Assembly: GCA_964471235.1 (NCBI GenBank)
Contig: CAYYGL010000052.1
Location: 1 to 27,168 of the forward strand
DNA length: 27,168 nt
Reading direction: 5' to 3'
DNA from: CAYYGL01 sp964471235
GTDB lineage: Bacteria > Calditrichota > Calditrichia > RBG-13-44-9 > J075
Under the pieces are notes generated by a model. The model was given only the letters and a program-made list of their open reading frames with translations, was not told where the DNA came from and searched no databases. A program made the position numbers and the translations under genes. Below are positions 14,718 through 23,734 of this stretch, piece after piece (within the stretch, counting starts at the first letter, position 1; each line of letters starts with the position of its first letter).

Positions 14718-14954
14718 ATGCTTTTCGAATATGATTCCGAAACCGATATGTTATACATTAAACTGATGGAAGGGGTCAGTAGCGAGTCTGAAGAAGTTGC
14801 CCCGGGAGTTGTGCTCGACTATGATGAGAACAATCGGCTCATCGGGATTGAGATTGAAGATGCCAGCAAATTTATTGACCTTACCCGATTAGAGTTGAAA
14901 GCTCTACCCCTAGTGAATTTAACCCTGAGTGATATGACTTCGATTGAAGTGTGA
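14718..14954 (+). CDS. DUF2283 protein
   Basis: 78 residues. The family pattern is clear: YDSETDMLYIKLMEG, then VAPGVVLDYDENNRLIGIEI and EDASKF. AAGGAG precedes the ATG by 8 bases and the gene follows its partner by 24 bases, so they form one operon. DUF2283 proteins are common second genes of small two-gene modules; their role is unknown. Confidence 0.93.
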   Translation: MLFEYDSETDMLYIKLMEGVSSESEEVAPGVVLDYDENNRLIGIEIEDASKFIDLTRLELKALPLVNLTLSDMTSIEV

Positions 14955-15253
14955 ATTGTTCTTTGGTTACGGTTGCCCTGTTCCTTTGCATCCCTCTCCG
15001 TTATTCATGAAACAGGAGTTTTAAGTGCTATTATGTTCCAAATCCGGAGATTTGGAACGAGGAAAACTTATTGTTTACTCTCCTTAAAAACCGTATATTG
15101 ATATTAACCTGATATCACCTATAGCGTTACGCGCCCACCGGTCTTATCCACTTAATGCCCTGCGCTACATTATTTATGTGATAATGGGAATGCTAAATAA
15201 CATGGTCAATGGATATTGACGACTTCAATTAATAAAAAAAGAACGCCGGCAAC
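14955..15253. other. Intergenic region before the sigma factor
   Basis: No gene seen. It contains the hairpin at 15035-15058 and a partial GATATTAACCTGATATC inverted repeat at about 15098-15117. The stretch just before the sigma gene is AT-rich (AATTAATAAAAAAAG) and the start at 15254 has no obvious Shine-Dalgarno. Confidence 0.55.
15035..15058. repeat. REP-like hairpin, stem GTTCCAAATC, loop CGGA
   Basis: GTTCCAAATC (15035-15044), loop CGGA, GATTTGGAAC (15049-15058): a perfect 10-bp stem. Read on the minus strand its loop is TCCG, so it belongs to the same family as 14284 and 15932 in the opposite orientation. Confidence 0.9.
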
Positions 15254-15829
15254 ATGAATTCGGAAGTTCAAACCCACCAGATCACCCGGATGTTAGGGGA
15301 ACTTAGTTCCGGCAATCGGGAGGTGGTGGATAAGCTGATTCCCCTGGTGTATGATGGGTTGCATCAGATGGCACAGCGCCACCTTCGCAAAGAACGCCGC
15401 GGGCACACCCTGAACGCCACCGCTTTAGTGCATGAAGCTTACCTTAAGCTGGTGGATCAACAGCGGGTAAACTGGCAGAACCGGGCGCATTTTTTCGCCA
15501 TTGCCGCCCAATCGATGCGCCGCATCCTGATCAATTACGCCCATAAACGGAAAGCACAAAAACGGGGTGGAGATCAGGTGATCGTCACTTTTGTGGAAGG
15601 AGCAATGCCGCGGGAAACACGTGCCGAGGAGTTAATCGCCCTCGATGAAGCGCTCACCCGGCTTTCCAGAATGAATGAGCGGCAGGGTAAGGTGGTGGAA
15701 TACTGGTTTTTCGGTGGGTTAACGCATAAAGAGATCGCCGAGGTGCTGGGCGTTTCCCTTCCAACAGTGCGCCGGGACTGGCGGTTAGCCCGCGCCTGGC
15801 TTACCCGGGAGTTGAATCAAAATCTCTAA
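15254..15829 (+). CDS. ECF sigma factor, TIGR02999-type
   Basis: 191 residues. Region 2 spans about 20-95 (PLVYDGLHQMAQRHLRKER, TLNATALVHEAYLKLVDQ, FFAIAAQSMRRILINYAHKR), and the KRKAQKRGGD motif is typical of this group. Region 4 contains GGLTHKEIAEVLGVSLPTVR and RDWRLARAWL. These sigma factors direct RNA polymerase to dedicated promoters and are usually encoded beside a Ser/Thr kinase thought to switch them on. Here the kinase of that type is at 26098, same strand but about 10 kb away, with four T9SS cargo genes between. No anti-sigma gene was seen. The start is the only good ATG but has no clear ribosome site. Confidence 0.95.
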   Translation: MNSEVQTHQITRMLGELSSGNREVVDKLIPLVYDGLHQMAQRHLRKERRGHTLNATALVHEAYLKLVDQQRVNWQNRAHFFAIAAQSMRRILINYAHKRKAQKRGGDQVIVTFVEGAMPRETRAEELIALDEALTRLSRMNERQGKVVEYWFFGGLTHKEIAEVLGVSLPTVRRDWRLARAWLTRELNQNL

Positions 15830-15931
15830 ATACAACCCGTTTTTATAGCATTACCGAACCGGAGTTATCCAACGGAGTGGCTTCGTCCTGGTGATGAGAA
15901 AAAATGACCCCACTGAATGGCGCATGCCTCT

Positions 15932-15957
15932 CGTAGCGAAACTCCGGTTTCGCTACG
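15932..15957. repeat. REP-like hairpin, stem CGTAGCGAAAC, loop TCCG
   Basis: CGTAGCGAAAC (15932-15942), loop TCCG, GTTTCGCTACG (15947-15957): a perfect 11-bp stem. Its loop-side GCGAAAC is the whole stem of the copy at 14284. Confidence 0.92.
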
Positions 15958-16020
15958 CAATTAGAATTGAAACTCTGTTTCTGGCGAAATTAATCAAAAA
16001 CGGAGTTTTCTGCCCCGGGG

Positions 16021-16046
16021 CGTCGCCAAATGGGAATTTGGCGACG
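16021..16046. repeat. REP-like hairpin, stem CGTCGCCAAAT, loop GGGA
   Basis: CGTCGCCAAAT (16021-16031), loop GGGA, ATTTGGCGACG (16036-16046): a perfect 11-bp stem. Read on the minus strand the loop is TCCC. The stem sequence differs from the other copies but pairing is complete. Confidence 0.92.
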
Positions 16047-16115
16047 AGGGGAAGGTGGGGTTTAAACCATTTTACTCCGGGTAGAAGGATTTAACGGAAA
16101 ACCTGCCCACCCTTC

Positions 16116-16402
16116 TCCGGCAGGCAGGTTCCGGTGGTAAATATTGCAGCTTACTTGAGCAGCATCATTTTCCGGGTTTGAATGAAAGACCCGGCTTCCA
16201 GACGATACAGGTAGATTCCGCTGGGCAGGTTCCCGGCGTTTACTTTAACCGAATATTCTCCGGCAGGTTGTTCCCGGTTTACCAATGTCATGATCTCCCG
16301 ACCCAACAAATCGTAAACCGTAAGACGCACTTGGCTACTCCGGGGCAATTGATAGAAGATCGTAGTGGATGGATTGAACGGATTGGGATAATTCTGCCCC
16401 AG
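16116..16402. repeat. 287-bp identical repeat, copy 1 (T9SS tag plus 3' flank)
   Basis: Bases 16116-16402 match 23735-24021 without any difference that I could find by eye (constant offset 7619). The repeat starts in the 3' flank, in a GGCAGGCAGG hairpin arm, crosses the stop codon and covers nearly all of the sorting-domain codons. Identity ends abruptly at the domain's first residues. Confidence 0.93.
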
Positions 16403-17812
16403 CTGAAAATTGTCTGGTTGTTGTGAAATACCGTCATCGAGGCTTACAAGCGTCTGACTGTAACGGATTGTCACAAAATCTCTTGAGCTCTGAGGGGATA
16501 CCAGTCCTCCCCAAATAAGTGTAAAAATATTTGCCCCGGTTTGATCAAGTTTAATGGCAAAGGGATACTCATCTCCATCTCCATTACCATCGTATATTTC
16601 GCTCCATAAAACCTGCCCGCTGTTGCCATCCACTTTATCAAAATGTGTCTGGTAATACCCATTGACAAAATTCTGATAAAGAACGTAAGCGTTACCCAAT
16701 GGATCGACCTGTAAACCCCGTCTTCGCTGGAAAACGATACCGCCCGGGCGGGCTGATGACCATACTACCTGCCCCTGGGGATCGAATTTTACCACAAGAA
16801 CTTGCGCAGGATTGGGCCAGGAATCCTCCCCGGAAACAATCACGTTTCCCTGGGAATCGACCTCCAAATCTTCCACCTCGCTTTGCGCCTGGTTGTTGCT
16901 GTAAATTTTACTCCAAACTACATTACCTGCGCTATCCAGCTTCTCAAGATACATTCGGGAATCAACAACACTAAATTCAATTTCCCCTCCCGCCAGAATG
17001 TCGCCAGTGGGATCCACTCTGATAACATTAAATCGCACATCCGGAACCCGATGAACCCAGATGGTATCGCCATTCACCGGATTCATTTTAACCACCAAGC
17101 CACCTTCACCCCCGGAGGTTCCACACGCATAAATCTCGCCTGTTGGAGCAATTACTATATCACTGCAAAAAGTACCACTGTTTGGCATGGGATTGAGATA
17201 AAACGTTGTCCAGAGAAGGGTACCGGTAGGTGAATATTTTTGCACTATGAATGTGCCGAATAGTGAAACCGGATTGGGTTGATCGCTGCTTCCACAAATG
17301 TAAACATTCCCTGCACTATCTATCTCAACATCGCTGGCAGTGTCGTCCCCATATTCCGTTCCCGCATAGCCATTATAGTTTTTCCACCAGAGAAGGTTAC
17401 CATTGAGATCATATTTGATCAACAGAATATCCAGATTACCCAAATAACCATTCGGATTCCGGAGTTTTCCGGTAATGTAAATTGCATTCTCCGAAGGGAC
17501 AACTCTCATCGCTTCTACATTTGCATCCGATAGCGTGTCTAACGGATTGATGAATTCCGCTGTCCATACCTCCATTCCCGTATCAAAATCATATTTTATA
17601 GTGACGAGTTTTTTTCTGCCTCCGAATATTCTATCGGCGGTGCCGCTGACATAGACATAATCCACCCCTTCAAGATCAATTGTTTTTGGTTGGTCCGTAA
17701 AGCCATTATCATAGTGTTGCAGCCACTCCATGGTAACTTGCGCTTCCAGATTCCAGCAAGCTATTAATAATATTACCCATATATATTTATTTATGATATT
17801 ATCGGTGTGCAT
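16151..17812 (-). CDS. T9SS-secreted beta-propeller (SBBP-type repeat) protein
   Basis: 553 residues. Signal peptide 1-24 (IWVILLIACWNLEA, cut before QV). The body is a run of propeller-type repeats with the recurring pattern 'xGNVYxCG', 'D..GN.LW..xYN' and 'VKFDPQGQVVWS', typical of SBBP-like repeats. Residues 468-553 are a T9SS type-A sorting domain (QNYPNPFNPSTTIFYQLP to TRKMMLLK), so the protein should cross the outer membrane via T9SS and be anchored or released after the tag is cut. AGGAGG precedes the ATG. The last ~85 residues are identical, down to the DNA, to those of the protein at 23770. The binding target is unknown. Confidence 0.93.
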   Translation of the reverse strand: MHTDNIINKYIWVILLIACWNLEAQVTMEWLQHYDNGFTDQPKTIDLEGVDYVYVSGTADRIFGGRKKLVTIKYDFDTGMEVWTAEFINPLDTLSDANVEAMRVVPSENAIYITGKLRNPNGYLGNLDILLIKYDLNGNLLWWKNYNGYAGTEYGDDTASDVEIDSAGNVYICGSSDQPNPVSLFGTFIVQKYSPTGTLLWTTFYLNPMPNSGTFCSDIVIAPTGEIYACGTSGGEGGLVVKMNPVNGDTIWVHRVPDVRFNVIRVDPTGDILAGGEIEFSVVDSRMYLEKLDSAGNVVWSKIYSNNQAQSEVEDLEVDSQGNVIVSGEDSWPNPAQVLVVKFDPQGQVVWSSARPGGIVFQRRRGLQVDPLGNAYVLYQNFVNGYYQTHFDKVDGNSGQVLWSEIYDGNGDGDEYPFAIKLDQTGANIFTLIWGGLVSPQSSRDFVTIRYSQTLVSLDDGISQQPDNFQLGQNYPNPFNPSTTIFYQLPRSSQVRLTVYDLLGREIMTLVNREQPAGEYSVKVNAGNLPSGIYLYRLEAGSFIQTRKMMLLK

Positions 17813-18106
17813 AATTGCCTCCTATGAACATTAGGTGAGTATATTCCTCCGGATCTTAAGAGGAGTTATTTATTATAAAAAGATTTTAGACGATCATCAT
17901 GTTTGACCCCTTCTCGGGTAGCGTTGTATGATTTCCCCAGAGTCTTTTTATTCCGGATACGATATTGAATTATCCCCAAATGTTTTAGTAACTCCTCACT
18001 CACATCCATCCTGACGTAATCCAGACAGGGTTTCTGGGTAAGTGTGCGCTTAACCGTGGTATGGCAGCCAAATGATAATTTGTAGATACCCACAAAGTCG
18101 AACTGA

Positions 18107-18131
18107 CCCCCTCTCTTGCCAAGAGAGGGGG
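18107..18131. repeat. Hairpin CCCCCTCTCTT / AAGAGAGGGGG
   Basis: CCCCCTCTCTT (18107-18117), loop GCC, AAGAGAGGGGG (18121-18131): a perfect 11-bp stem. Pyrimidine/purine arms of this kind recur in many bacterial genomes as REP-like elements; no U-run follows. Confidence 0.9.
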
Positions 18132-18173
18132 AACGGGAATTAGCATCTATCTTGTTGTTCCTGTAGAAATTAG

Positions 18174-18200
18174 CCCCTTCTCTTTTTTTAAGAGAAGGGG
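18174..18200. repeat. Hairpin CCCCTTCTCTT / AAGAGAAGGGG with GGGTGGGGGATGAG tail
   Basis: CCCCTTCTCTT (18174-18184), loop TTTTT, AAGAGAAGGGG (18190-18200). It resembles the hairpin 43 bases to the left (one changed base pair in the arms) and is followed by a G-rich tail. The pair of near-copies suggests one element type. Confidence 0.9.
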
Positions 18201-19483
18201 GGGTGGGGGATGAGTTTCAATGCAGCACGAGCGCAGCGAATTCCTCACAGTTAATTCGACCACGATTAAGCGTATACTAACCGGTTTCTGTACAAAGTTG
18301 TGTTTTTAAGCAATTTTTACCGCAAACACCACGGCGGATGGGCAAGCCCTCCAGGTGTAAGAAAATAAAAGTTGTTCGTTGTAATGACTTCGTTGGAATT
18401 ACCTTCGTTGCAGTATCAGAACCTGGGCAATTACCGTGTTTCGTATAGCTGCAATTTTCAAAAAATATGCCACATTTGCTGGACAACCAATGGTGACGGC
18501 AAACATTTCTATTTTTATTAAGCATTTTATCCCCAAATCCACCTATCCCCCAAAAGTTTACCGAGAAAATTTTGTTCCCTGTTTCTCCTACCCCTTTTCG
18601 AACTTGTAAAAATATAATTTTCCGAAACAGCGCAAATAATTCCCATCAGGGAGAAGATGTTGCACAGTTTAAGTTCTACAACCGATTTTCTCTATAGCAC
18701 AATTGACAAGCGGGAGCGCAGTCATCTCACCTGGCCATCATGCTATTGTTAAAAGATTATTTTTCAATACATTACAAACTACCAGTCTGATTTCATCAGA
18801 TATTTTTGTTTATCATTTCGAACCCTGCCCCCCAAAAAAAGCTTTGCAGTTCTTTTCAATTCCCTTTTCATTTTTAACGTTTGGTATTTCATTTGCAAAT
18901 TTGAAAACATCTACTAAAACAGGGTCTAACGAACAATTCAGAGGAGCTTAAACAAAAATTTAGCTCGACCCGGATTATCCTTTTCCCAAATAGAACTGTT
19001 TTCCCGGGCATAAAGAGTGCTAACTAATTTGGGGTGGATTACAGTTGCTCGAAAATGGCTATTCAAATATCCCTCCCAATAGCATGAATCTTGATAAATC
19101 AGGTAATGTTTACGCTCCCGGTCAATCCAACGTTATAACAGGCTGCTTGAATAGATAGTGTTCACAAACTGTAAGATTACTCACTCAACATATCATTCCG
19201 GGCAGCAGGCGTGCAGTTTTTTCCTAAATAGGAATGGTAGATGAGACAATCTCGATCAATGCAGAAATTATATTTTCCCCGAAAATGGTATTGCTGTAAT
19301 AGTGGAGTGTTAAAATTGGCAGGTTCGTTAGCGTATCTTGGGAAGTAGTCGCTTTCGATGCGATATAGTCACTTTTTTAAATTTATGGGGAAGCAAGGGA
19401 AGATTCTTTCCACCTCAAAAAGTATGATGTTATTCCCAAAAATCATCCTTAATCATTACAGCCAAAATGAGAAGGAGACCGCT

Positions 19484-21727
19484 ATGCGTTTAGGATTATA
19501 TATAGGGTTATTGGTTATCGCCATGTTTTTACAACTGATGAGTCAGAATATCCCGCCGGAGTGGAAATATATCCGTCCCACCAACACCGGGATACCTGGA
19601 ACGCAAGTTCAATTGATCAAGATTGATGCTGAAGGTAACAAATGGACCGCTGCCTTTGAACCGTTCTGGGCCGAAGGCGGTGTGGCAATGTTTGATAACA
19701 CCATCTGGTATAATTGGTCGAATTTTGAGACTCCTCTTCCATCAGAACGAGTCGGGGATATCGATTTTGATCAATCTGGCAACCGCTGGTTTGCTACTGA
19801 CAATGGACTGGCTATGACTGATGGCGTAAATTGGACGATTTATAACACTTCCAACACACCATTGGAAAGCAACCATATTCGCGATGTGCTGGTGGATCAT
19901 AACAATATCATTTGGGTGAGCTACCAGGAACCCAACACCTCCATAGGAGGTATTGGTAAATTTGACGGAGCCACCTGGACCATTTATACCCCAACCAACT
20001 CCAACCTGCCCACATACAGGGTCGGGGTTCTGGATGCTGATCAACAAAATAACATTTGGATTGGTACCTCTACTCATGGTGTCATCAAGTTTGATGGACT
20101 AAATTGGATTCAGTACAATGCCAACAACTCCGGATTGCCATGCAATGGGGTTTCAGATATTAAGGTTGATCATCGCAACTGGAAATGGTTTGTATGCAGT
20201 GGTGGAATTGCACGCTTAAGTGGAAATAATGACTGGGTTGTTTATGACGATCAAAACACCCCCATTCCTTCTACCACCTACCTTCGCAGCATTGATATTC
20301 GTGGAAATGAAATTATCGTGGGTTCACTTGATTGTTTTGCAGCTCATTTTGATGGCAACACCTGGACCATCCATCCTTCAACGGGTTGGGTAATAGACGT
20401 TGCTTTCGATTCCAGCGGTAATATGTGGGCAGCCGGCACTGACTTTCTGAGCGTGTACGATGGAAGCTCCTGGACAGATTATAACAATTACAATACGGGA
20501 CTACCAGAATATTTTATCTCCCACATTTATGCAGACCCCTGGGATAATCTCTGGTTTTCCGGGGGAAACGGTGGGGTGGCAAAATTTGATGGATTTATCT
20601 GGACATGTTATGGCAAGTTCAATCGGGGGTTACATCCCTGGCCCTTTCCATATACTTCAATTGGTTCCGGTGCTGTGGTAGATGCCAATGGGTATGTATG
20701 GATTGGCGCCGATGGGGTGGAAGGGGGTGTGGCACGGTGGGTCAACAATTCCTGGGAAGTCTGGGAAAGCGCAAATGCCGGGGTACCCCTACAGGGTGTT
20801 CAAATTTTAGGAGCAGACTCATCAGGAAAACTCTGGGTAGGAACTAAATTTGTTGGTTTATCTGTTTATGATGGCACAAACTGGACCCATTATAACACTT
20901 CCAATAGCCAGCTTCCCGGTAACAATGTGAAATGTTTTTATGCCGAACCCAATGGGGCGATGTGGGTGGGCACCAATCTGGGGGCTGTGCACATTCTCAA
21001 TGGCATCTGGACAGTATATGATATGAATTCCGGTCTTCCGGGCTTTAAGGTAAATGCCATTGCCAGGGATTCTCAGGGAAATACCTGGTTTGCACAAGAA
21101 GTGGGTCTGGTAAGGTTTGACGGCTCTAACTGGACGCTTTATAATGAAGCAAATTCCGGGATTGTAGCGGATTACATTAGTGATCTTTTAGTGGATCATA
21201 ATGACATCGTCTGGGCAAGTGGGTACAACATTCTTAACTATCCCTATTATGGAGGTGTATCCCGTTTTGATGGGCAAACCTGGATCAATTTTACACCTTC
21301 TAATTCCCCTCTTCCCCACCATCAAGTCGAACGTCTGGCGTTGGATTCTCGCGGAAATCTGTGGATTTCCCCCACCTCCGAAGGGGTGGCGGTATATAAC
21401 CCGGAAGGTGTTATCATCACCGGCATTGATGATGGCAAGGAGCAAATCTTCACCGAAATCCCTACAGAATTTTCCCTGCAACAAAATTATCCCAATCCAT
21501 TCAATCCTACAACCACCATACAATTTGCTCTTAACAAACCAGCCCGGGTAATACTACGTGTATTTGATACTCTGGGCAGAGAGGTAGCTACGCTGATAAA
21601 CGATCGAAAAAATGCCGGGGTGTATCATCTTGTTTTTGATGGACGCCATCTCTCCAGCGGTGTGTATATGTACCAGCTCAAAACAGACCATTTTGTTGAG
21701 ACCAGGAAAATGCTTTTGCTCAAATAG
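19484..21727 (+). CDS. T9SS-secreted propeller protein with Reg_prop-like repeats
   Basis: About 747 residues from ATG 19484, chosen because AGAAGGAG precedes it and the signal peptide (LGLYIGLLVIAMFLQLMSQ) starts there; the 42 extra codons from 19358 have no such support. The body repeats about every 40-55 residues the pattern 'xVDxxNxIWVGTxxxG' followed by 'VxFDGxxWTxYNTxNSxLP', as in the ligand-binding propellers of Bacteroidota hybrid sensors, but no kinase part is present. Residues 661-747 are a T9SS sorting domain (QQNYPNPFNPTTTIQFALN to TRKMLLLK). Likely surface-exposed or released. Its sequence is visibly more AT-rich than the genes before 15 kb. Confidence 0.92.
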   Translation: MRLGLYIGLLVIAMFLQLMSQNIPPEWKYIRPTNTGIPGTQVQLIKIDAEGNKWTAAFEPFWAEGGVAMFDNTIWYNWSNFETPLPSERVGDIDFDQSGNRWFATDNGLAMTDGVNWTIYNTSNTPLESNHIRDVLVDHNNIIWVSYQEPNTSIGGIGKFDGATWTIYTPTNSNLPTYRVGVLDADQQNNIWIGTSTHGVIKFDGLNWIQYNANNSGLPCNGVSDIKVDHRNWKWFVCSGGIARLSGNNDWVVYDDQNTPIPSTTYLRSIDIRGNEIIVGSLDCFAAHFDGNTWTIHPSTGWVIDVAFDSSGNMWAAGTDFLSVYDGSSWTDYNNYNTGLPEYFISHIYADPWDNLWFSGGNGGVAKFDGFIWTCYGKFNRGLHPWPFPYTSIGSGAVVDANGYVWIGADGVEGGVARWVNNSWEVWESANAGVPLQGVQILGADSSGKLWVGTKFVGLSVYDGTNWTHYNTSNSQLPGNNVKCFYAEPNGAMWVGTNLGAVHILNGIWTVYDMNSGLPGFKVNAIARDSQGNTWFAQEVGLVRFDGSNWTLYNEANSGIVADYISDLLVDHNDIVWASGYNILNYPYYGGVSRFDGQTWINFTPSNSPLPHHQVERLALDSRGNLWISPTSEGVAVYNPEGVIITGIDDGKEQIFTEIPTEFSLQQNYPNPFNPTTTIQFALNKPARVILRVFDTLGREVATLINDRKNAGVYHLVFDGRHLSSGVYMYQLKTDHFVETRKMLLLK

Positions 21728-21795
21728 ATGTAGGAAAATCTCATGATAATTTCTTTCATTTCCCAAATTTAAAATATCAAACAGGAGAAATAACG

Positions 21796-23532
21796 ATGTT
21801 AAACTTTCATAAAAAAATACGCCAAACTTTTCTGTTAACTGTGATATTCATCATTAGCCATCTCCCCCTTGCCGGCCAACCCACACAGGTATGGGTGAAC
21901 CGATATAATGGCAATCTGAATGGCACCGACATCGCAAAAGCGCTTGCTGTGTCGACAGATGGTAGCATTTATGTCACCGGTGTATCCAGAGAAAACACTG
22001 CTGCCGGGCATATTACCACAATAAAATATAACGCCATTGGTATGCAGGAATGGATTGACCATTATGCCCTACCCGGTTCAGGCAATATCAATACTGGAGT
22101 GGCAATCTCTATTCAGGATGAAGCACTGGGGGGCAATATCTTTGTTGGGGGAATCGTCGAGCACTGGGAAGGAGATTTTGCATTGATTAAATATACACCC
22201 GACGGCACACGGCTCTGGACCCAGAGCTACAGTGGACTTTATCAAAGCGGAGAGGATTTTTTAGTCGATATGGAATGTGACAAAACAGGGGGAGCTTATG
22301 TGTTGGGGAAAGTCAACCTGGGGAACGGATCGGGATTTGATCTGGCAACACTCCGCTATGATGAAAATGGAAATCTTCTCTGGGAAAAAAATTACAGTGG
22401 AGCCAGCAGTACCACAGACATTCCCCGCGCATTAACCGTGGATGATTCAAATCGCGTGTATATTGTTTCCAAATCTTTTAATTTTTATGGAAGTGGAACT
22501 TATGACTATACCACCATTTGTTATCTTCCTGATGGTACCGAACTTTGGGTGGTCAATTATAACGGTCCCGGGAATGGAACAGACCAACCTGTGGATATCA
22601 CCAATGATTCCCAGCAGAATCAGTACATTACCGGTTATGTTACAGGTAGCGATGGTACCCTTGACTTTGGAACCATTATGCAAAACCACTTTGGTACGCG
22701 TTTATGGGAAGCAACTTATAACGGCAGCGCATCCGGTGCGGACTCGGCGGTTTCTGTAGCAATAGATCCAAATGGTAATATTTATGTGACCGGAAAAAGC
22801 ATGGAGATACATGGGCTCATTGCAAAAGAGGCGATCACCACCATCAGCTATACCTCCCAGGGTCAACAGCGCTGGATTCAACATTTTTTCGGACAGGATG
22901 AGATGGGGGCTGTACCGAGCACCGTGAAAGTGGATCGCTTTGGCGGGGTTTATGTGTCAGGTAGGCAAACTCATCCCCAACAAAACAGTAATTTTGTCAT
23001 CCTTAAATATGACACTTCAGGGGTCATGCAATGGATAGCTGCCTACGATGGCCCTGCTCATCTTGATGACGAAATATTAAACATGTTTATCGATCAGAAT
23101 GCCAACATTTTTGTAACTGGTTACAGTAAAGGGATTGCCACTAGCCATGATATTGCAACAATCCATTACACCCAGGATCCCACTGGTATCCCCACAAACC
23201 CGGAAGACCTTTTAGCAGATTCGTATATTCTTCAACAGAACTATCCCAACCCCTTCAACCCGGTGACGAATATCAAATTTCGGATTGCAGATTTCCCCAA
23301 CGGGGCAGGCGGATTTGTGGCGCTGAGGATTTACGATATGATGGGGCGAACGGTAAGAACACTTATACAGAGGAGATTGTCCCCCGGGGAATACGAGGTG
23401 CAATGGGACGGCACCAACGACACTGGTCAGCCGGTGGCCAGTGGGGTGTATTTTTACCGTCTGGCAACTTACCCCCTTAATCCTCCCTCGAAGGGAGTGA
23501 GCCAGTACCGGAAAATGATACTATTACGGTAG
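21796..23532 (+). CDS. T9SS-secreted SBBP-type beta-propeller protein
   Basis: 578 residues, 68 bases after the previous gene on the same strand and preceded by AGGAG. Signal peptide with a hydrophobic core (TFLLTVIFIISHLPLAG) and a cut before QPTQ. The body has SBBP-type repeats (DGSIYVTGVS, NIYVTGKS, GGVYVSGRQ, NIFVTGYS, each after a 'W...YNG..xGxD' stretch). Residues 475-578 form a T9SS sorting domain (QQNYPNPFNPVTNIKFRI). It is longer than the other three: a Phe-Pro-Asn-Gly-Ala-Gly-Gly loop, and a TYPLNPPSKGVSQ insert before the last strand (see findings). Architecture is close to the protein at 16151 but sequence is clearly diverged. Confidence 0.93.
   Translation: MLNFHKKIRQTFLLTVIFIISHLPLAGQPTQVWVNRYNGNLNGTDIAKALAVSTDGSIYVTGVSRENTAAGHITTIKYNAIGMQEWIDHYALPGSGNINTGVAISIQDEALGGNIFVGGIVEHWEGDFALIKYTPDGTRLWTQSYSGLYQSGEDFLVDMECDKTGGAYVLGKVNLGNGSGFDLATLRYDENGNLLWEKNYSGASSTTDIPRALTVDDSNRVYIVSKSFNFYGSGTYDYTTICYLPDGTELWVVNYNGPGNGTDQPVDITNDSQQNQYITGYVTGSDGTLDFGTIMQNHFGTRLWEATYNGSASGADSAVSVAIDPNGNIYVTGKSMEIHGLIAKEAITTISYTSQGQQRWIQHFFGQDEMGAVPSTVKVDRFGGVYVSGRQTHPQQNSNFVILKYDTSGVMQWIAAYDGPAHLDDEILNMFIDQNANIFVTGYSKGIATSHDIATIHYTQDPTGIPTNPEDLLADSYILQQNYPNPFNPVTNIKFRIADFPNGAGGFVALRIYDMMGRTVRTLIQRRLSPGEYEVQWDGTNDTGQPVASGVYFYRLATYPLNPPSKGVSQYRKMILLR
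23483..23497. repeat. Palindrome CTCCCT-cga-AGGGAG inside a coding region
   Basis: CTCCCT (23483-23488), CGA, AGGGAG (23492-23497), within the stretch that encodes PLNPPSKG in the sorting domain of the 21796 gene. In-frame and without stops, so the gene stays open. Confidence 0.75.
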
Positions 23533-23734
23533 CCATGGGGGGCTTTGGCCTGTGTGTGGATGGATTCATGTCTATCGGGATGCAAGCCGCAAGCTGAAGC
23601 TGGCGGCTACCGGGTGTTAGGCCGGGGTATCCGACCTAAATTCTGCCTGCGGCTACTCTGATTTTATTTCTTGCGGGGGAAGTTGCCCGATTGATACGGT
23701 TAATATTAATTCGCAGTACACCCGCCTGCCTCTT
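23533..23734. repeat. Convergent 3' region with three palindromes
   Basis: Between two converging T9SS genes. AGCCGCAAGCT (23585-23595) faces AGCTGGCGGCT (23598-23608) with one mismatch. TTAGG (23617-23621) faces CCTAA (23635-23639), with CCG/CGG inside. GCCTGCC (23724-23730) faces GGCAGGC (23738-23744), the latter inside the 287-bp repeat. A terminator function is possible for the last one. Confidence 0.65.

Larger units (their letters stand above)
15830..16150. other. Intergenic region with hairpin family members, no gene
   Basis: About 320 bases between the sigma factor and the 3' end of a minus-strand T9SS gene. It holds the hairpins at 15932 and 16021. It also holds two weaker relatives: GAAAC-TCT-GTTTC (15968-15980) and AAAAC-GGA-GTTTT (about 15997-16009). 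The plus-strand open frame here (15891-16094) reads through the hairpins and is not supported. Confidence 0.6.
17813..19483. other. Long non-coding region (1.67 kb) with two hairpins
   Basis: Divergent gap between two T9SS genes. Apart from the hairpins at 18107 and 18174 I see no gene. Open frames at 17866-18093 (GTG start, minus), 18277-18525 (minus) and 18703-18951 (plus) have no ribosome site or recognisable domain. The right half is AT-rich. The first 126 bases of the frame that opens at 19358 are also left out of the gene; the true start is at 19484. Confidence 0.6.

Noticed and set aside
17866..18093. 75-residue minus-strand frame
   Set aside because: GTG start without a ribosome site and no recognisable family; kept out for lack of evidence, though a small gene remnant cannot be excluded.
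18277..18951. Two ~82-residue frames in the 1.67-kb gap
   Set aside because: No start signals, no domain, AT-rich chance frames.
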